Positions 51,196 to 60,717 of a stretch of DNA of 64,000 nucleotides are shown piece after piece (position 1 is the first letter of the stretch; each line of letters starts with the position of its first letter). Source of the DNA: Thermocatellispora tengchongensis (GTDB taxonomy: Bacteria > Actinomycetota > Actinomycetes > Streptosporangiales > Streptosporangiaceae); NCBI RefSeq assembly GCF_014202315.1, contig NZ_JACHGN010000012.1, positions 62,001-126,000 of the forward strand, given 5' to 3'. Below the pieces are notes generated by a model. The model was not told the origin of the DNA and ran no database searches. It saw only the letters and a list, made by a program, of their open reading frames with translations. A program made the translations under genes and the position numbers.

Positions 51196-52617
51196 TCAGG
51201 ACGCCGCTTCGGTCACCACGTGGCAGGCGAGCTGGAGGGCGAAGCGGGTCTGGGGGTCGGTGAGGTCCAGGCCCAGGGCCTCGGAGATGCGGCGCACGCG
51301 GTGGGCGACAGCGTTGGGGTGGAGGCTGAGCAGCTCGGCGGCGCGGTTCCGGGAGCCCCAGGTGTCCAGGTACGCCTTGAGCGTGGGCACGGCGGTGGGC
51401 GCGAGCGCGCCCAGGCCGTCGAGGGGGGCCAGCATGTCCCTGGCCGCCATCAGGGCGCTGTCGCTGCCGGCCAGCTCGGCCAGGATCTCGTGGACGCGCA
51501 GGCGGTCGAACGGCTCGGCGTCGCCCTCGGGGGCGCGGGAGGCGGCGGCCCTGGCCTGCGCGGCGGCGCGGCGCAGGCCGTCGGGGCCCTGCCGGCAGGT
51601 GGACAGGCCGGCGGCGGACCCGGAGGGCAGGGTCTTGGCCACCAGGCGGGGGTCCAGCGGGTCGTCCTGCGGGCGCTCGTCGGTGGTGCGGATCAGCAGC
51701 GTGCCGTCCTGCCAGGGGGTGGTCAGCACCGCGCCGCCCAGGTCCTCGTCCGGGCGGTACGGGCCGCCGGTCCCGGCGGCGCCTCCGCCGGGCCCGGCCG
51801 CGCCTCCGCCGGTCCCGGCCGTGCCTCCGGCGGGCCTGACGAACACGGCCGTGTGCCAGCCGTCCACCGGGACCCCGGCGAGCCGGGCGCGGCGGGTGGC
51901 CGCGGGCAGGTCGCGGGCCGGGGCGCGGAGCAGGGCGAGCAGGGCCTCGGCGCGGGCGGTCTCGGCGGCGCGGGCGGCGGCGCGCACCCGGCCCAGGGTG
52001 GTGGCGACCACTCCGGCGACGATCGCCGCGGCGGGGTCCTCGCCGGCCCAGCACACGTAGCCGTCGGCGCGCCCGTCCACCCTGATCACCGCGGAGGTGG
52101 CCGGGGAGGCCGCGACCTGCGCCACGCCGTAGGCGACGCCGACCGCCTCGGACGCCGCGGCCAGGATCACGTCCTCGCCCGCGCCCTCGACCGCGCCCAG
52201 GCGCTCGATGGCCTCGCGGGTGCGGCGCAGCAGCGCGTCGGGGTCGGCGCGCACGGCCTCGCGCAGGCCGAACACCGTCTCCGACAGGGTCTGGTCCCCG
52301 GGCCCGGCGAGCAGCGCCACCCGTACGCGGCGGGCCAGCTCCACGATGTCCGGCGAGGCGCCCGAGGGCCCCGGCAGCACCAGCCCGGCCAGGTCCCTGC
52401 GCCCGGCGGCCCGCAGGACCTCGGCCACGGCCATGCCCGCGCCCGCCCGGGTCGCGTGCCGCGACAGCACCGCGACCGCGCCGGGCGGGGCCGCCTCCAG
52501 ATCGCCGGGGTCGTCCACCAGCAGCACGCCGGTGACCTCGCGCGCGTCCCAGGGCCCGGCGACGAGCGTGAGCCGCCGGCCCGCGGGGGCGCGCATCAGG
52601 TCACTGACGTAGAGCAC
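51196..52617 (-). CDS. PucR/CdaR family transcriptional regulator
   Basis: A 473-residue regulator. A first region (about 1-190) resembles the N-terminal PucR-like sensor. A middle GGDEF-like/CdaR part contains a Gly/Ala/Thr-rich insert GTAGTGGGAAGPGG, and a C-terminal HTH_30 (LDTWGSRNRAAELLSLHPNAV, then HRVRRISEALG) would bind DNA. GTG at 52617 was chosen since GGAGGAGG lies 9 bases before it; it overlaps the ATPase gene by 17 bp. It sits inside the transporter/hydantoinase operon and is its most likely regulator. Confidence 0.85.
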   Translation of the reverse strand: MLYVSDLMRAPAGRRLTLVAGPWDAREVTGVLLVDDPGDLEAAPPGAVAVLSRHATRAGAGMAVAEVLRAAGRRDLAGLVLPGPSGASPDIVELARRVRVALLAGPGDQTLSETVFGLREAVRADPDALLRRTREAIERLGAVEGAGEDVILAAASEAVGVAYGVAQVAASPATSAVIRVDGRADGYVCWAGEDPAAAIVAGVVATTLGRVRAAARAAETARAEALLALLRAPARDLPAATRRARLAGVPVDGWHTAVFVRPAGGTAGTGGGAAGPGGGAAGTGGPYRPDEDLGGAVLTTPWQDGTLLIRTTDERPQDDPLDPRLVAKTLPSGSAAGLSTCRQGPDGLRRAAAQARAAASRAPEGDAEPFDRLRVHEILAELAGSDSALMAARDMLAPLDGLGALAPTAVPTLKAYLDTWGSRNRAAELLSLHPNAVAHRVRRISEALGLDLTDPQTRFALQLACHVVTEAAS

Positions 52618-53599
52618 CCGCGAGCACCTCCTCCGCGCGATGGCAGGCGACCCGCCGACCGTCCATTTTGTCCAGTATGGGGGTTTCTTGGGAGCATCGT
52701 GGTATCGCCAAGGGGCACCGGTGCCGGAAGGCGCAGCCCGCGTCGGCGGCCGGGGCCTCCGCGAGCCGTACCGCACGCCCCAGATCCGGCCCGCCCGGCC
52801 CGCCGGCTTCGTCCGGCTCGCCGGGATCGGACGCTCTCGCCAGGGTCGGTACGGCGGCGCGCAGCGCGTGGGTGTAGGGGTGCGCCGGGCGGGTGAGCAG
52901 GTCGCGGGTGGGGCCCGACTCGACCACGCGGCCCGCGAACAGCACGTGGGAGGTCCGGCACAGGCGGTCCACCACGGCCAGGTTGTGCGTGATCAGCAGG
53001 TACCCCAGGCCGTGCTCCTCGCGCAGCCGGGACAGCAGGTCCAGGATCCTGGCCTGGACGGTCACGTCCAGGGCGCTGGTCGGCTCGTCGAGCACCAGCG
53101 CCCGGGGGCGCACGGCCAGGGCGCGGGCGATGACGGCGCGCTGGCGCTGGCCGCCGGAGAGCTGGTGCGGCCTGCGCCCGGCGTGCTCGGGGTCGAGACC
53201 CACGTCGGTCAGCAGCTCGGCGATCCTGGCCTTCCGCTCGGCCGCGCCCATGCGGTGGTGCGCGGTCAGGGCCTCGGCGATCGAGGAGCCGACGCGCATG
53301 CGCGGGTCCAGGGCCTCGCTGCCGTCCTGGAACACCGGCTGGACGGCGCCGCGGAACCCGGCCAGCTCGCGACGGCCCAGCCCGGCCAGGTCGCGCCCCT
53401 CGTACAGGACCCGGCCGGAGAGCGGGCGGAGCAGGCCGAGCAGGGCGCGGGCGAGCGTGGTCTTGCCCGAGCCGCTCTCGCCGATCAGCCCGACGCCGCC
53501 CTCGTCCACCGCGAGGGTGACGCCGTGCACCACCGCGCGCCCGCCGTAGCCCAGCGTGACGTCCTCGGCGGCCAGCGGCGCGGGAGGCGGGGTGGTCAT
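52601..53599 (-). CDS. Oligopeptide-type ABC transporter ATP-binding protein, OppF-like
   Basis: A 332-residue ATPase. Walker A GESGSGKTTL, Q-loop QDGSEALDP, signature LSGGQRQR and Walker B ALVLDEP are intact. The C-terminal oligopeptide/dipeptide domain with CAFRHRCPLAIPRC, a cysteine motif that can hold an Fe-S cluster, is present. It energises uptake together with the partner ATPase. ATG at 53599 overlaps the OppD-like stop. Confidence 0.93.
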   Translation of the reverse strand: MTTPPPAPLAAEDVTLGYGGRAVVHGVTLAVDEGGVGLIGESGSGKTTLARALLGLLRPLSGRVLYEGRDLAGLGRRELAGFRGAVQPVFQDGSEALDPRMRVGSSIAEALTAHHRMGAAERKARIAELLTDVGLDPEHAGRRPHQLSGGQRQRAVIARALAVRPRALVLDEPTSALDVTVQARILDLLSRLREEHGLGYLLITHNLAVVDRLCRTSHVLFAGRVVESGPTRDLLTRPAHPYTHALRAAVPTLARASDPGEPDEAGGPGGPDLGRAVRLAEAPAADAGCAFRHRCPLAIPRCSQETPILDKMDGRRVACHRAEEVLAGALRQ

Positions 53600-54411
53600 G
53601 GGGCGCCTCCGGGCAGCTCGGGGACGGCGGCGATCAGCTCGCGGGTGTACGGGTCGGCGGGCGCGGCGAACACCGTACGCGCCTGGCCGGACTCGACGAC
53701 GCGGCCCTCGCGCATCACCAGCACCCGGTCCGCGATCCGGGAGACCAGCGCGAGGTCGTGCGAGACGAGCAGCACGGCCAGGCCGTGCTCCGCGCGCAGG
53801 CGGCGCAGCACCGCCACGACCTCGGCCTGCACGGTGACGTCCAGGGCGCTGGTCGGCTCGTCGGCGACCACGGCCTCGGCGCCGAGCGCGATGGCCAGGG
53901 CGATGGCGAAGCGCTGGGCCTGGCCGCCGGAGACCTCGTGGGGGTAGCGGCGCAGGATCTCCTCGCCCAGCAGCACCGCGCCGACCGCGTCGCGGGCCCG
54001 CTCGGCGGCCTCGGCGCCCTTGACGCCGTGCCGGGCCAGGGCGCGGCGCATCAGCGTGCCGAGGCGCATGGTGGGCGTGAGCGCGGCCTGCGGGCTCTGC
54101 ATGACCAGCGCGACCCGGGCGCCGCGCACGGCGCGGAGGGTGCGCGGGCTCGCGGACAGCACGTCCGTCCCACATACAGTGATTTTTCCGGACACGTCGG
54201 CGCCCTCGATCAGGCCCATCGTCGCCATCAGCGCGGTCGTCTTGCCCGACCCGCTCTCGCCGACGATCGCCACGCACTCCCCCGGCCCGAGGTCCAGTTC
54301 GGGCACGCTGGAGATCACCCGGCCCCCGGCGCGCACCTCCAGGTCGCGCACCTCGATCAGCGCCGTCCCGGCCGGCCGCGTGCCGGTCCACCCCTTCGCC
54401 GGCGTCTTCAC
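53596..54411 (-). CDS. Oligopeptide-type ABC transporter ATP-binding protein, OppD-like
   Basis: A 271-residue ATPase with Walker A GESGSGKTTA, signature VSGGQAQR, Walker B AVVADEP and the H-loop VSHDLALVS. It is shorter than most OppD proteins (about 320-350 residues) because the C-terminal cysteine-bearing extension is missing; only its OppF-like partner has it. GTG at 54411 has GGAGG 5 bases upstream and overlaps the permease stop. Confidence 0.92.
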   Translation of the reverse strand: MKTPAKGWTGTRPAGTALIEVRDLEVRAGGRVISSVPELDLGPGECVAIVGESGSGKTTALMATMGLIEGADVSGKITVCGTDVLSASPRTLRAVRGARVALVMQSPQAALTPTMRLGTLMRRALARHGVKGAEAAERARDAVGAVLLGEEILRRYPHEVSGGQAQRFAIALAIALGAEAVVADEPTSALDVTVQAEVVAVLRRLRAEHGLAVLLVSHDLALVSRIADRVLVMREGRVVESGQARTVFAAPADPYTRELIAAVPELPGGAP

Positions 54412-55280
54412 CGTGGCCTCCTGCGCGGGTCGAGCGCGGCCCGCAGGCCCTCGCCGAGCACGTTGAACGCGAACGCGGTCACCAGGATCGCCAGCCCGGG
54501 GAAGGTCACCACCCACCAGTCGGTGGTGAACAGGCTCTGGCCCTGCTCGACCATCAGCCCCCACTCGGCCTCCGGCTCCTGCGCGCCCAGCCCCAGGTAC
54601 GACAGCGCCGCCGCGGTCAGGATCACGCCGCCGGCGTCCAGGGAGAGCTGCACCAGCACCGGCGTGAGCGAGTTGGGCAGCACGTGCCGGAACACGATCA
54701 CGGGCGCGGGCACGCCCAGGCAGCGGGCGGCGTCCACGTAGCCGCGCCGGGCGACCGACTGGGCCACCGACGCGGTGAGGCGGGCGTACCAGGGCCACCA
54801 GGTCGCCGCGATTGCCACGACGACCGTGGTCACGCTGGGCTGGAGCACCACGGCGAGCGCGAGGGAGAGCAGCAGCGCGGGGAAGGCCAGGAACACGTCC
54901 GTGATCCGCATGATCACATCGCGGACCAGGCCGCCGGCGTACCCGGCGACGACGCCGAGCGTGACGCCGACGGCCGCCGCCAGGGCGAGCACGGCCACGG
55001 CGATGAACAGCGAGGTGCGCGCGCCGTACAGGATGCGGCTGAGCACGTCGCGGCCGACCTGGTCGGTGCCGAGCCAGTGCTCGGCGCCGGGCGGGCGCAG
55101 GGCCTCGGTCAGGTGCACCGCGGTCCCGCCGTCCTCGGGGTAGGGGGCGATCCACGGGGCGAGCAGCGCGGCCAGCGCGACGAGGGCGAGCACGGCCAGC
55201 CCGGTGGCGGCCAGGACGTCGCCGCGGGCCAGGTCCGCGGCCCGGCGCAGCGGGGTCCGTCTCAGTTCGACGGCGGTCAT
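54408..55280 (-). CDS. Oligopeptide-type ABC transporter permease, OppC-like
   Basis: A 290-residue membrane protein with about six helices. The EAA loop reads YVDAARCLGVPAPVIVFRHVLPN, and the HWLGTDQVGRDVLSRILYGARTSL block is typical of DppC/OppC. It pairs with the permease encoded just upstream. ATG at 55280 overlaps the OppB stop by 4 bp. Confidence 0.93.
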   Translation of the reverse strand: MTAVELRRTPLRRAADLARGDVLAATGLAVLALVALAALLAPWIAPYPEDGGTAVHLTEALRPPGAEHWLGTDQVGRDVLSRILYGARTSLFIAVAVLALAAAVGVTLGVVAGYAGGLVRDVIMRITDVFLAFPALLLSLALAVVLQPSVTTVVVAIAATWWPWYARLTASVAQSVARRGYVDAARCLGVPAPVIVFRHVLPNSLTPVLVQLSLDAGGVILTAAALSYLGLGAQEPEAEWGLMVEQGQSLFTTDWWVVTFPGLAILVTAFAFNVLGEGLRAALDPRRRPR

Positions 55281-56296
55281 CCTGCCTTCCTCACCCTCGG
55301 GTCGAGCAGGCTCTGCAGCAGGTCCACGACCAGGTTGGCCAGTACGTACAGCAGGGCGACGACCAGCGTCACCCCGGCGATGGCGGGGGTGTCCAGCGAG
55401 CGGATGGAGTCGGCGGCGTACCGGCCGAGGCCGGGCCAGTTGAAGACCGCCTCCACCAGGAAGCCGTTCACGATCGCGTACGCGAACACCAGCGCGATCA
55501 GCGACAGCACCGGGCCCGCGGCCGGGCGCAGCGAGAACCGGGTCAGCACGGCGGTCTCGCCGAAGCCGAGCGCGCGGGCCATGCGGGCGTGGTCCTGACC
55601 GGCCTCCTCGATCAGCGCGGCCCTGGTCATCTGGGCGATGACCCCCGCCGGGTACGCGGCCACCACCAGCGCGGGCAGCACCAGGTGCTCCAGGGTGCTG
55701 GTCAGCATCGGCCAGTTGCCGGTGAACAGGGCGTCCACGGCGGTGATGTTGGTGTAGACCCGCAGCGGGCTGGTGGTGTCCAGCGTGGCGTCGTACTCGC
55801 CCGCGACCGGGAACCAGCCGAGGTTGCTGGCGAAGACGGTCTGCACGGCCAGCGCCAGCCAGAAGACCGGGACGGACACGGCGAGCATCGAGGACAACCG
55901 CACCGAGAAATCCGGAAATTTCCCTTTATAGCGGGCAGCCAGCACCCCGAGCGGCACCCCCGCGGCCACCGCCACGATCAGCGCCGCCCCCACCAGCTCC
56001 AGCGACGCCGGGAACACCGTGGTCAGGTCGCTCGCCACCGGCTGCCGGGTGTGCAGGCTGGTCCCCCACTCACCCGACAGCAGGTCGCGCACGTAGTTCC
56101 AGAGCTGCACCCACAGCGGGTCGTCCAGGCCGAACCTGGCCCGCGCCGCCGCCAGCTCCGCGGCGCTCGCCTTCGGCCCGGCGTAGGCGACGGCGGGATC
56201 GCCGGGCACCAGCCGCATGATGGCGAAGGTGAGCACGATCACGCCGGCCACGACCAGGACGGCCTGGCCGAGCCGGCGGATCAGGTACCCCGTCAC
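55277..56296 (-). CDS. Oligopeptide-type ABC transporter permease, OppB-like
   Basis: A 339-residue membrane protein with about six helices. It opens with GYLIRRLGQAVLVVAGV and RLVPGDPA, with the EAA loop EEAGQDHARMARALGFGE. It forms the channel with OppC. It starts with GTG at 56296, 3 bp after the binding-protein stop. Confidence 0.93.
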   Translation of the reverse strand: MTGYLIRRLGQAVLVVAGVIVLTFAIMRLVPGDPAVAYAGPKASAAELAAARARFGLDDPLWVQLWNYVRDLLSGEWGTSLHTRQPVASDLTTVFPASLELVGAALIVAVAAGVPLGVLAARYKGKFPDFSVRLSSMLAVSVPVFWLALAVQTVFASNLGWFPVAGEYDATLDTTSPLRVYTNITAVDALFTGNWPMLTSTLEHLVLPALVVAAYPAGVIAQMTRAALIEEAGQDHARMARALGFGETAVLTRFSLRPAAGPVLSLIALVFAYAIVNGFLVEAVFNWPGLGRYAADSIRSLDTPAIAGVTLVVALLYVLANLVVDLLQSLLDPRVRKAG

Positions 56297-56299
56297 GCG

Positions 56300-57940
56300 T
56301 TACGCGCCCGGCTTCAGGTCGTGCACGAACACGACGTTGGGGTAGGCGGGGTTGTCCACGTAGCCCTGGACGCCCTTGGCGAAGGCCCGCTGGTAGTTCT
56401 GCGTGAACAGCACCGCCACCGCGGCATGCTGGTCGATCAGCATGGTCTGCAGATCGGCGTAGGACTTCTCGGCCGCGGCCCGGTCGGTCGCGGTCTGCTC
56501 GGGCAGCGCGTCGATGGCCGCGTCCACCTTGGCGTCCTTGAGGTAGCTGAGGTTGAACGACGGGGTGTCGGAGGAGCGGAAGACGTTGACGAACCACGAG
56601 TACGCGTCGGCGTAGTCCGGGTACCAGTACATGACGAAGATGTCCTGGCGCTTGGCCGGGTCGGCCGACTTGCCCTGGTCCCACTGCGTGTTCCACTGCA
56701 GCGGCTTGGCGTTCAGCGTGACGTTCATGCCCTTGAGCGTCGAGGCGAGCGTCGTGGCGAAGAGCTGCTGGTCGTCATCGCCCTGGGCGTAGGTCATGGT
56801 CAGCTTCAGCTCCTGCTGGTCGGGCCCGTAGCCCGCCTCCTGCAGCAGCTCGGCGGCCTCCTGGAGGTTCTGCTGCGGCACCCGGCCCTCGACGTGCCCG
56901 AGCAGGCCCTGCGGCACCAGCCCGCTGGCGGCCACGGCCGAGCCCTTGAGCGCGACCACCAGGCCCTGGTAGTCGATGGCCTTCTGGATCGCCCGCCGCA
57001 CCCGCACGTCCTTCATCGGGCCGCTCGCGGTGTTGAACAGCGCGAGCAGGTTCTGGAACGACGGGGTCTCGGTGGTCTGCAGCCCGCTGCCCTGGGCCTG
57101 GGCGAACAGTTGCGGGTTGAGGCGCTGCACGAAGCTCACCTCGCCGCGCTGGAGGAGCTGCCAGGCGGTGGTCAGCTCGGGCGTGACCCGGAAGGCGACC
57201 TTGGTGTAGTGCGGGCCGTCCCAGCCGCCCCAGTAGTCCTGGTACGCCTTCAGCGTGAGCTCGGTCTCCTTGCCCTTCTGCCAGGTGTCGATCGTGTACG
57301 GCCCGGAGCCGGCGTCCTTGCCCTCGGCGAACCACTTCTTCAGGTCGCCCGACCCGGCGGCCGTGGTGTCGTAGATGTAGGCGCCGTAGTCGGAGGAGGC
57401 GATCAGGTCCAGCGGCGCGGCGTACTTGAGGGTGAAGGTGAGCGTGGTGGCGTCGGTGGCCTCGATCGACTTCACCGAGTCCCAGATGTAGGCCGGGCCG
57501 CCGCCCTCCTCCTTGGTGCGCTCGATCGACTTCTTGGCCGCCTCGGCGTCCACCGGCTTGCCGGTGTGGAAGGTCGCGCCCTCGCGCAGCGTGAACGTCC
57601 AGGTCCTGCCGTCCTGCGAGGACGTCCACGAGGTGGCCAGGCGCGGCACCGGCTTCTGCGACACCGGGTCGTACTTGGTCAGCGACTCGTAGATGTTCTG
57701 CATCGCGATGATCTCGTTGGAGTACGAGGTCGCGGGGTCCCAGTCGGTGACGACGTCGAGGTTGGGCACGTAGGTGAAGGTGGCGTCGGAGGCCGCCGGG
57801 GCGGTGCCGGTACCGGTGCCGGTGCCGGCCGCCGGGGTGGCCGTGCCGCCCGCGCCCCTGACCTGGCCGCCGCCGCACGCGGCGGTCAGGGCGAGCGCCG
57901 CGGTGGCTCCGGCGACCAGCAGCCGCTTGTGCCAGCGCAT
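56300..57940 (-). CDS. Family 5 solute-binding lipoprotein (peptide/nickel/opine type)
   Basis: A 546-residue extracellular binding protein anchored as a lipoprotein at Cys22 (LTAAC). It is of the SBP_bac_5 family: WTSSQDGRTWTFTLREGATFHTGKPVDAEA is the signature, with ENLQEAAELLQEAGY later. Members bind di- and oligopeptides, nickel or cyclic amides. Next to hydantoinase and DUF917 genes it could bind a cyclic imide, or an opine or peptide; this is inference. ATG at 57940 with GAAAGGA upstream. Confidence 0.92.
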   Translation of the reverse strand: MRWHKRLLVAGATAALALTAACGGGQVRGAGGTATPAAGTGTGTGTAPAASDATFTYVPNLDVVTDWDPATSYSNEIIAMQNIYESLTKYDPVSQKPVPRLATSWTSSQDGRTWTFTLREGATFHTGKPVDAEAAKKSIERTKEEGGGPAYIWDSVKSIEATDATTLTFTLKYAAPLDLIASSDYGAYIYDTTAAGSGDLKKWFAEGKDAGSGPYTIDTWQKGKETELTLKAYQDYWGGWDGPHYTKVAFRVTPELTTAWQLLQRGEVSFVQRLNPQLFAQAQGSGLQTTETPSFQNLLALFNTASGPMKDVRVRRAIQKAIDYQGLVVALKGSAVAASGLVPQGLLGHVEGRVPQQNLQEAAELLQEAGYGPDQQELKLTMTYAQGDDDQQLFATTLASTLKGMNVTLNAKPLQWNTQWDQGKSADPAKRQDIFVMYWYPDYADAYSWFVNVFRSSDTPSFNLSYLKDAKVDAAIDALPEQTATDRAAAEKSYADLQTMLIDQHAAVAVLFTQNYQRAFAKGVQGYVDNPAYPNVVFVHDLKPGA

Positions 57941-57976
57941 ATGTGGGGGTCCTTTCGTAGAGGGGGTACGGGCGCG

Positions 57977-59611
57977 TCAGGCCGGCCGCGTCCTGAGCGG
58001 ACCCGCCGCCTTGACGTGCACGCGCACGGCGGGCTCGGTCAGGTAGGCGAGCGGCACCTCGGCGAGGTCCACGATCTCCACCCGGCCGGGGTCGGCTCCG
58101 GCGGCGACGGCCCGGTCGGCCGCCTCCTGCCTGGCCCGCTCGATCGCGGCCCGACGGCCCGCGCCCGCGGGGGCGATGGTGTCGAACCTGCCGCTGGCGA
58201 GCGCGATCGCGGCGCCGACCGCGTTGGCGACGTCCGCGTGGGCGGGGCGTACGACCTCACTCGTCCCCGGCAGCGTATCGGGCAGAATGAACGCCCCGCC
58301 CCCGACCGCGATCAGCGGCCGGTCGGCGCGGCCGAGCGCGACCCGGTCCACGGCGTCGGCGACCATGGCGTCGGCCTCCCGCACCGCCCGCGCCAGCCGG
58401 GCGTCCCGGGCCACGGGGTGGGTGCCCACCGCGCCGCGCCCGGCGGCGACCGCGGCGTCGGTCATGGTGGCGGTGCTCCCGCCGAAGGCCAGCGCCTCGG
58501 CGGCGATGCGGTACCCGACCGAGCGCGGCCCGACCCGCGAGCCGTCCTCGCTCACCACGGTGCCGCCGCCCAGGGCGATGGCCAGGATGTCGGGCATGCG
58601 GAAGTTGGTGGTGACGCCGCCGATCTCGGCCGCCGCGGCCGACTCGCGGGGGAAGCCGCCGGCCAGCACGCCGAGGTCGGTGGACGTGCCGCCGACGTCG
58701 GCCACGATCGCGTCGGTGACGCCGGACAGGAACGCGGCGCCGCGCAGCGAGTTGGCCGGGCCGGAGCCGATGGTCAGCACCGGATAGCGGGCGGCGTACT
58801 CCACGGCCATGAGCGTGCCGTCGTTCTGCGCGAAGTAGGTCTCCACGCTCAGGCCGCGCTCGGCCAGGACGGCGCCGAGCGCGCCGGTGACGTCGCGGGC
58901 GACGGCGTACAGGGCGGCGTTGAGCACGGTGGCGTTCTCGCGCTCCAGCAGGCCGAGCGAGCCGATCTCGTGGCTGAGCGAGACCGGGACGCCCTCGCCC
59001 AGCTCCTCGCGGACGATCTCGGCGACCCGGCGCTCCTGCTCCTCCGAGGCCGGGCTGAACACGCCGGTGACCGCGACCGCGTCGGCGTTCGCCGCCGTCT
59101 CGGCGAGGAAGCGGCGCACGGCGGCGTCGTCGAGCGGCGCGATCGGGCCGCCGTCCACGAAGTTGCCGCCGCGTACGATCGCCGCGCCCGCCGACACGGC
59201 CTCGCGCAGGTCGTCCGGCCAGCCCTCCAGCGGCGGGATCGCGGTGGTGGCGGGCGCGCCCAGGCGCAGCACGGCGACCCGGCCGAGCCCGCGGCGCTCC
59301 AGGATCGCGTTGGTGGCGTGCGTGGTGCCCAGCATCACCCGCCCCACGGCCGCCGCCCGCTCGCCCAGCTCATCGAGCACCGCGGCCAGCGCCGCCCTGA
59401 GCCCCCCGGTGACGTCGGGGCTGGTGGGCCGCTTGGCCCTGGCCAGGATGCGGTCACCGTCGTCGAGCGCGACCGCGTCGGTGTTGGTCCCGCCCACGTC
59501 GATCCCGACGCGCACCGACGTCCCGTGTGCCGACGTACCGTGTGCCGACGTACCGTGTGCCGACGGCCCGTGCTCCGCACGCGCGGGCTCGGGCGCCTGA
59601 GCCCGGCTCAT
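57977..59611 (-). CDS. Hydantoinase/oxoprolinase-like protein, short HyuA type
   Basis: A 544-residue protein of the hydantoinase/oxoprolinase N- and A-domain family, shorter than the HyuA at 49093 and a distant paralogue. VRVGIDVGGTNTDAVAL opens the fold at residue 33, followed by LGTTHATNAILERRGL, DAIVADVGGTSTDLGVL and AIALGGGTVV. The first 32 residues contain three copies of SAHGT from a 15-bp DNA repeat. This form usually pairs with DUF917, and it overlaps the DUF917 gene by 4 bp (ATGA). The ATP-dependent reaction is not known. Confidence 0.9.
   Translation of the reverse strand: MSRAQAPEPARAEHGPSAHGTSAHGTSAHGTSVRVGIDVGGTNTDAVALDDGDRILARAKRPTSPDVTGGLRAALAAVLDELGERAAAVGRVMLGTTHATNAILERRGLGRVAVLRLGAPATTAIPPLEGWPDDLREAVSAGAAIVRGGNFVDGGPIAPLDDAAVRRFLAETAANADAVAVTGVFSPASEEQERRVAEIVREELGEGVPVSLSHEIGSLGLLERENATVLNAALYAVARDVTGALGAVLAERGLSVETYFAQNDGTLMAVEYAARYPVLTIGSGPANSLRGAAFLSGVTDAIVADVGGTSTDLGVLAGGFPRESAAAAEIGGVTTNFRMPDILAIALGGGTVVSEDGSRVGPRSVGYRIAAEALAFGGSTATMTDAAVAAGRGAVGTHPVARDARLARAVREADAMVADAVDRVALGRADRPLIAVGGGAFILPDTLPGTSEVVRPAHADVANAVGAAIALASGRFDTIAPAGAGRRAAIERARQEAADRAVAAGADPGRVEIVDLAEVPLAYLTEPAVRVHVKAAGPLRTRPA
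59526..59572. repeat. Three copies of a 15-bp unit (GTGCCGACGTACCGT)
   Basis: Nearly identical 15-bp units with the last diverging; they code the SAHGT repeats at the start of the short HyuA-like protein. The period keeps the reading frame. Confidence 0.75.
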
Positions 59612-60681
59612 GCGATCTCCTCGACGGGGGTGTAGTCCAGGTCGTAGCCGAAGGCGCGCGGGCCGGCCGTCTCCAGGCCCCTGGGGGTGCGCCAGAGCGG
59701 GTCGCACGGCCAGGCGAGCACGGCCACGCGCTGGCCGTAGCGCAGGCCCTCGGTCTGCACGGCCGTGGCCGTCTGGGCGTCCACGACGGTGATCAGGTCG
59801 GGGACCATGGCCAGCGCCCGCCCGTCCTCGATCGCGACCAGGTTCTCGTTCTGGATCTCCAGGGTCAGCGTGCGGCCCTTGTCCTCCGCCACGCCCTCCA
59901 CGGTGACGGTGCCGCGGGCGAAGCCGCCGGTCGTGCGCCGGTCCACGTCGGTCACCTTGCCGGCGACCAGGCGCTTGGCGCCGAGCGTACGCGCCAGCGC
60001 GCCGAGGGGGTCGCTCTCGTGCCGGGTGGCCCGGCCGATCTCGATGGCGCGGGAGACCGTGCCCTCGATGACCGCGCCGCGCGCCTGGGCGGCGGTCAGG
60101 ACGTAGTCGGCCATGAGCGCGCTGGACCCCGCGGCGACGCACACGGCGCGGGCGATGCGCTCGGCCCACAGCCCGTCCACCGGGCGCATGCTGACCACGT
60201 TGCCCACCACGTCGGCCATGACCACGAGGTTCGCGGGGAGCCCGGCGACGTACATGGAGACCATCTGCACCTCGGGGAAGGCGCGGCCCATGGCGTCGGC
60301 GTCGAGCAGCGGCAGGCCGAGCCGGGCGGCCCAGGCGACCGGCATCACGCCGTTGCCGCCGCCGATCTCGCTGGACATGATCGCGCTGGGCGGCCGGCCG
60401 AAGATCCGCTCGATCTCGTCGCGGATCAGCAGGGGCTCCTCGGCCGACTGGATCATCTCGTGCCCCACGGTGGGCGCGCCGATGCCCGACAGCGGGACGA
60501 CCAGCGCGTCCCCGGGCAGGTCGGCCAGCGTGATCAGCGGCACGTCACCGTGCTCGCGCACCGCGCGGCGCACCGCTATCGCACCGGTGCGCACGTCGCC
60601 GCCGCCTCCGGTGCCGAGCACCGCACAGCCGCGGGCCAGCGGCGCGATGTCCTCCTGTGTGATGAGACGGCTCCCCTGCAT
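59608..60681 (-). CDS. DUF917 family protein
   Basis: A 357-residue DUF917 protein. It has RLITQEDIAPLARGCAVLGTGGGGD at the start, SSEIGGGNGVMPV and GLPLLDADAMGRAFPEVQM, all features of the family, which usually lies next to hydantoinase/oxoprolinase A genes and may be its second subunit. It is the first gene of the minus-strand operon to 49 kb and below. ATG at 60681 matches the family start; 60708 (ATG) and 60717 (TTG) are in frame too. An operator-like dyad pair lies 37-85 bp upstream. Confidence 0.88.
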   Translation of the reverse strand: MQGSRLITQEDIAPLARGCAVLGTGGGGDVRTGAIAVRRAVREHGDVPLITLADLPGDALVVPLSGIGAPTVGHEMIQSAEEPLLIRDEIERIFGRPPSAIMSSEIGGGNGVMPVAWAARLGLPLLDADAMGRAFPEVQMVSMYVAGLPANLVVMADVVGNVVSMRPVDGLWAERIARAVCVAAGSSALMADYVLTAAQARGAVIEGTVSRAIEIGRATRHESDPLGALARTLGAKRLVAGKVTDVDRRTTGGFARGTVTVEGVAEDKGRTLTLEIQNENLVAIEDGRALAMVPDLITVVDAQTATAVQTEGLRYGQRVAVLAWPCDPLWRTPRGLETAGPRAFGYDLDYTPVEEIA

Positions 60682-60717
60682 GCCCGAAGCATCGGCCACC
60701 GGCGACATCCCGCTCAA

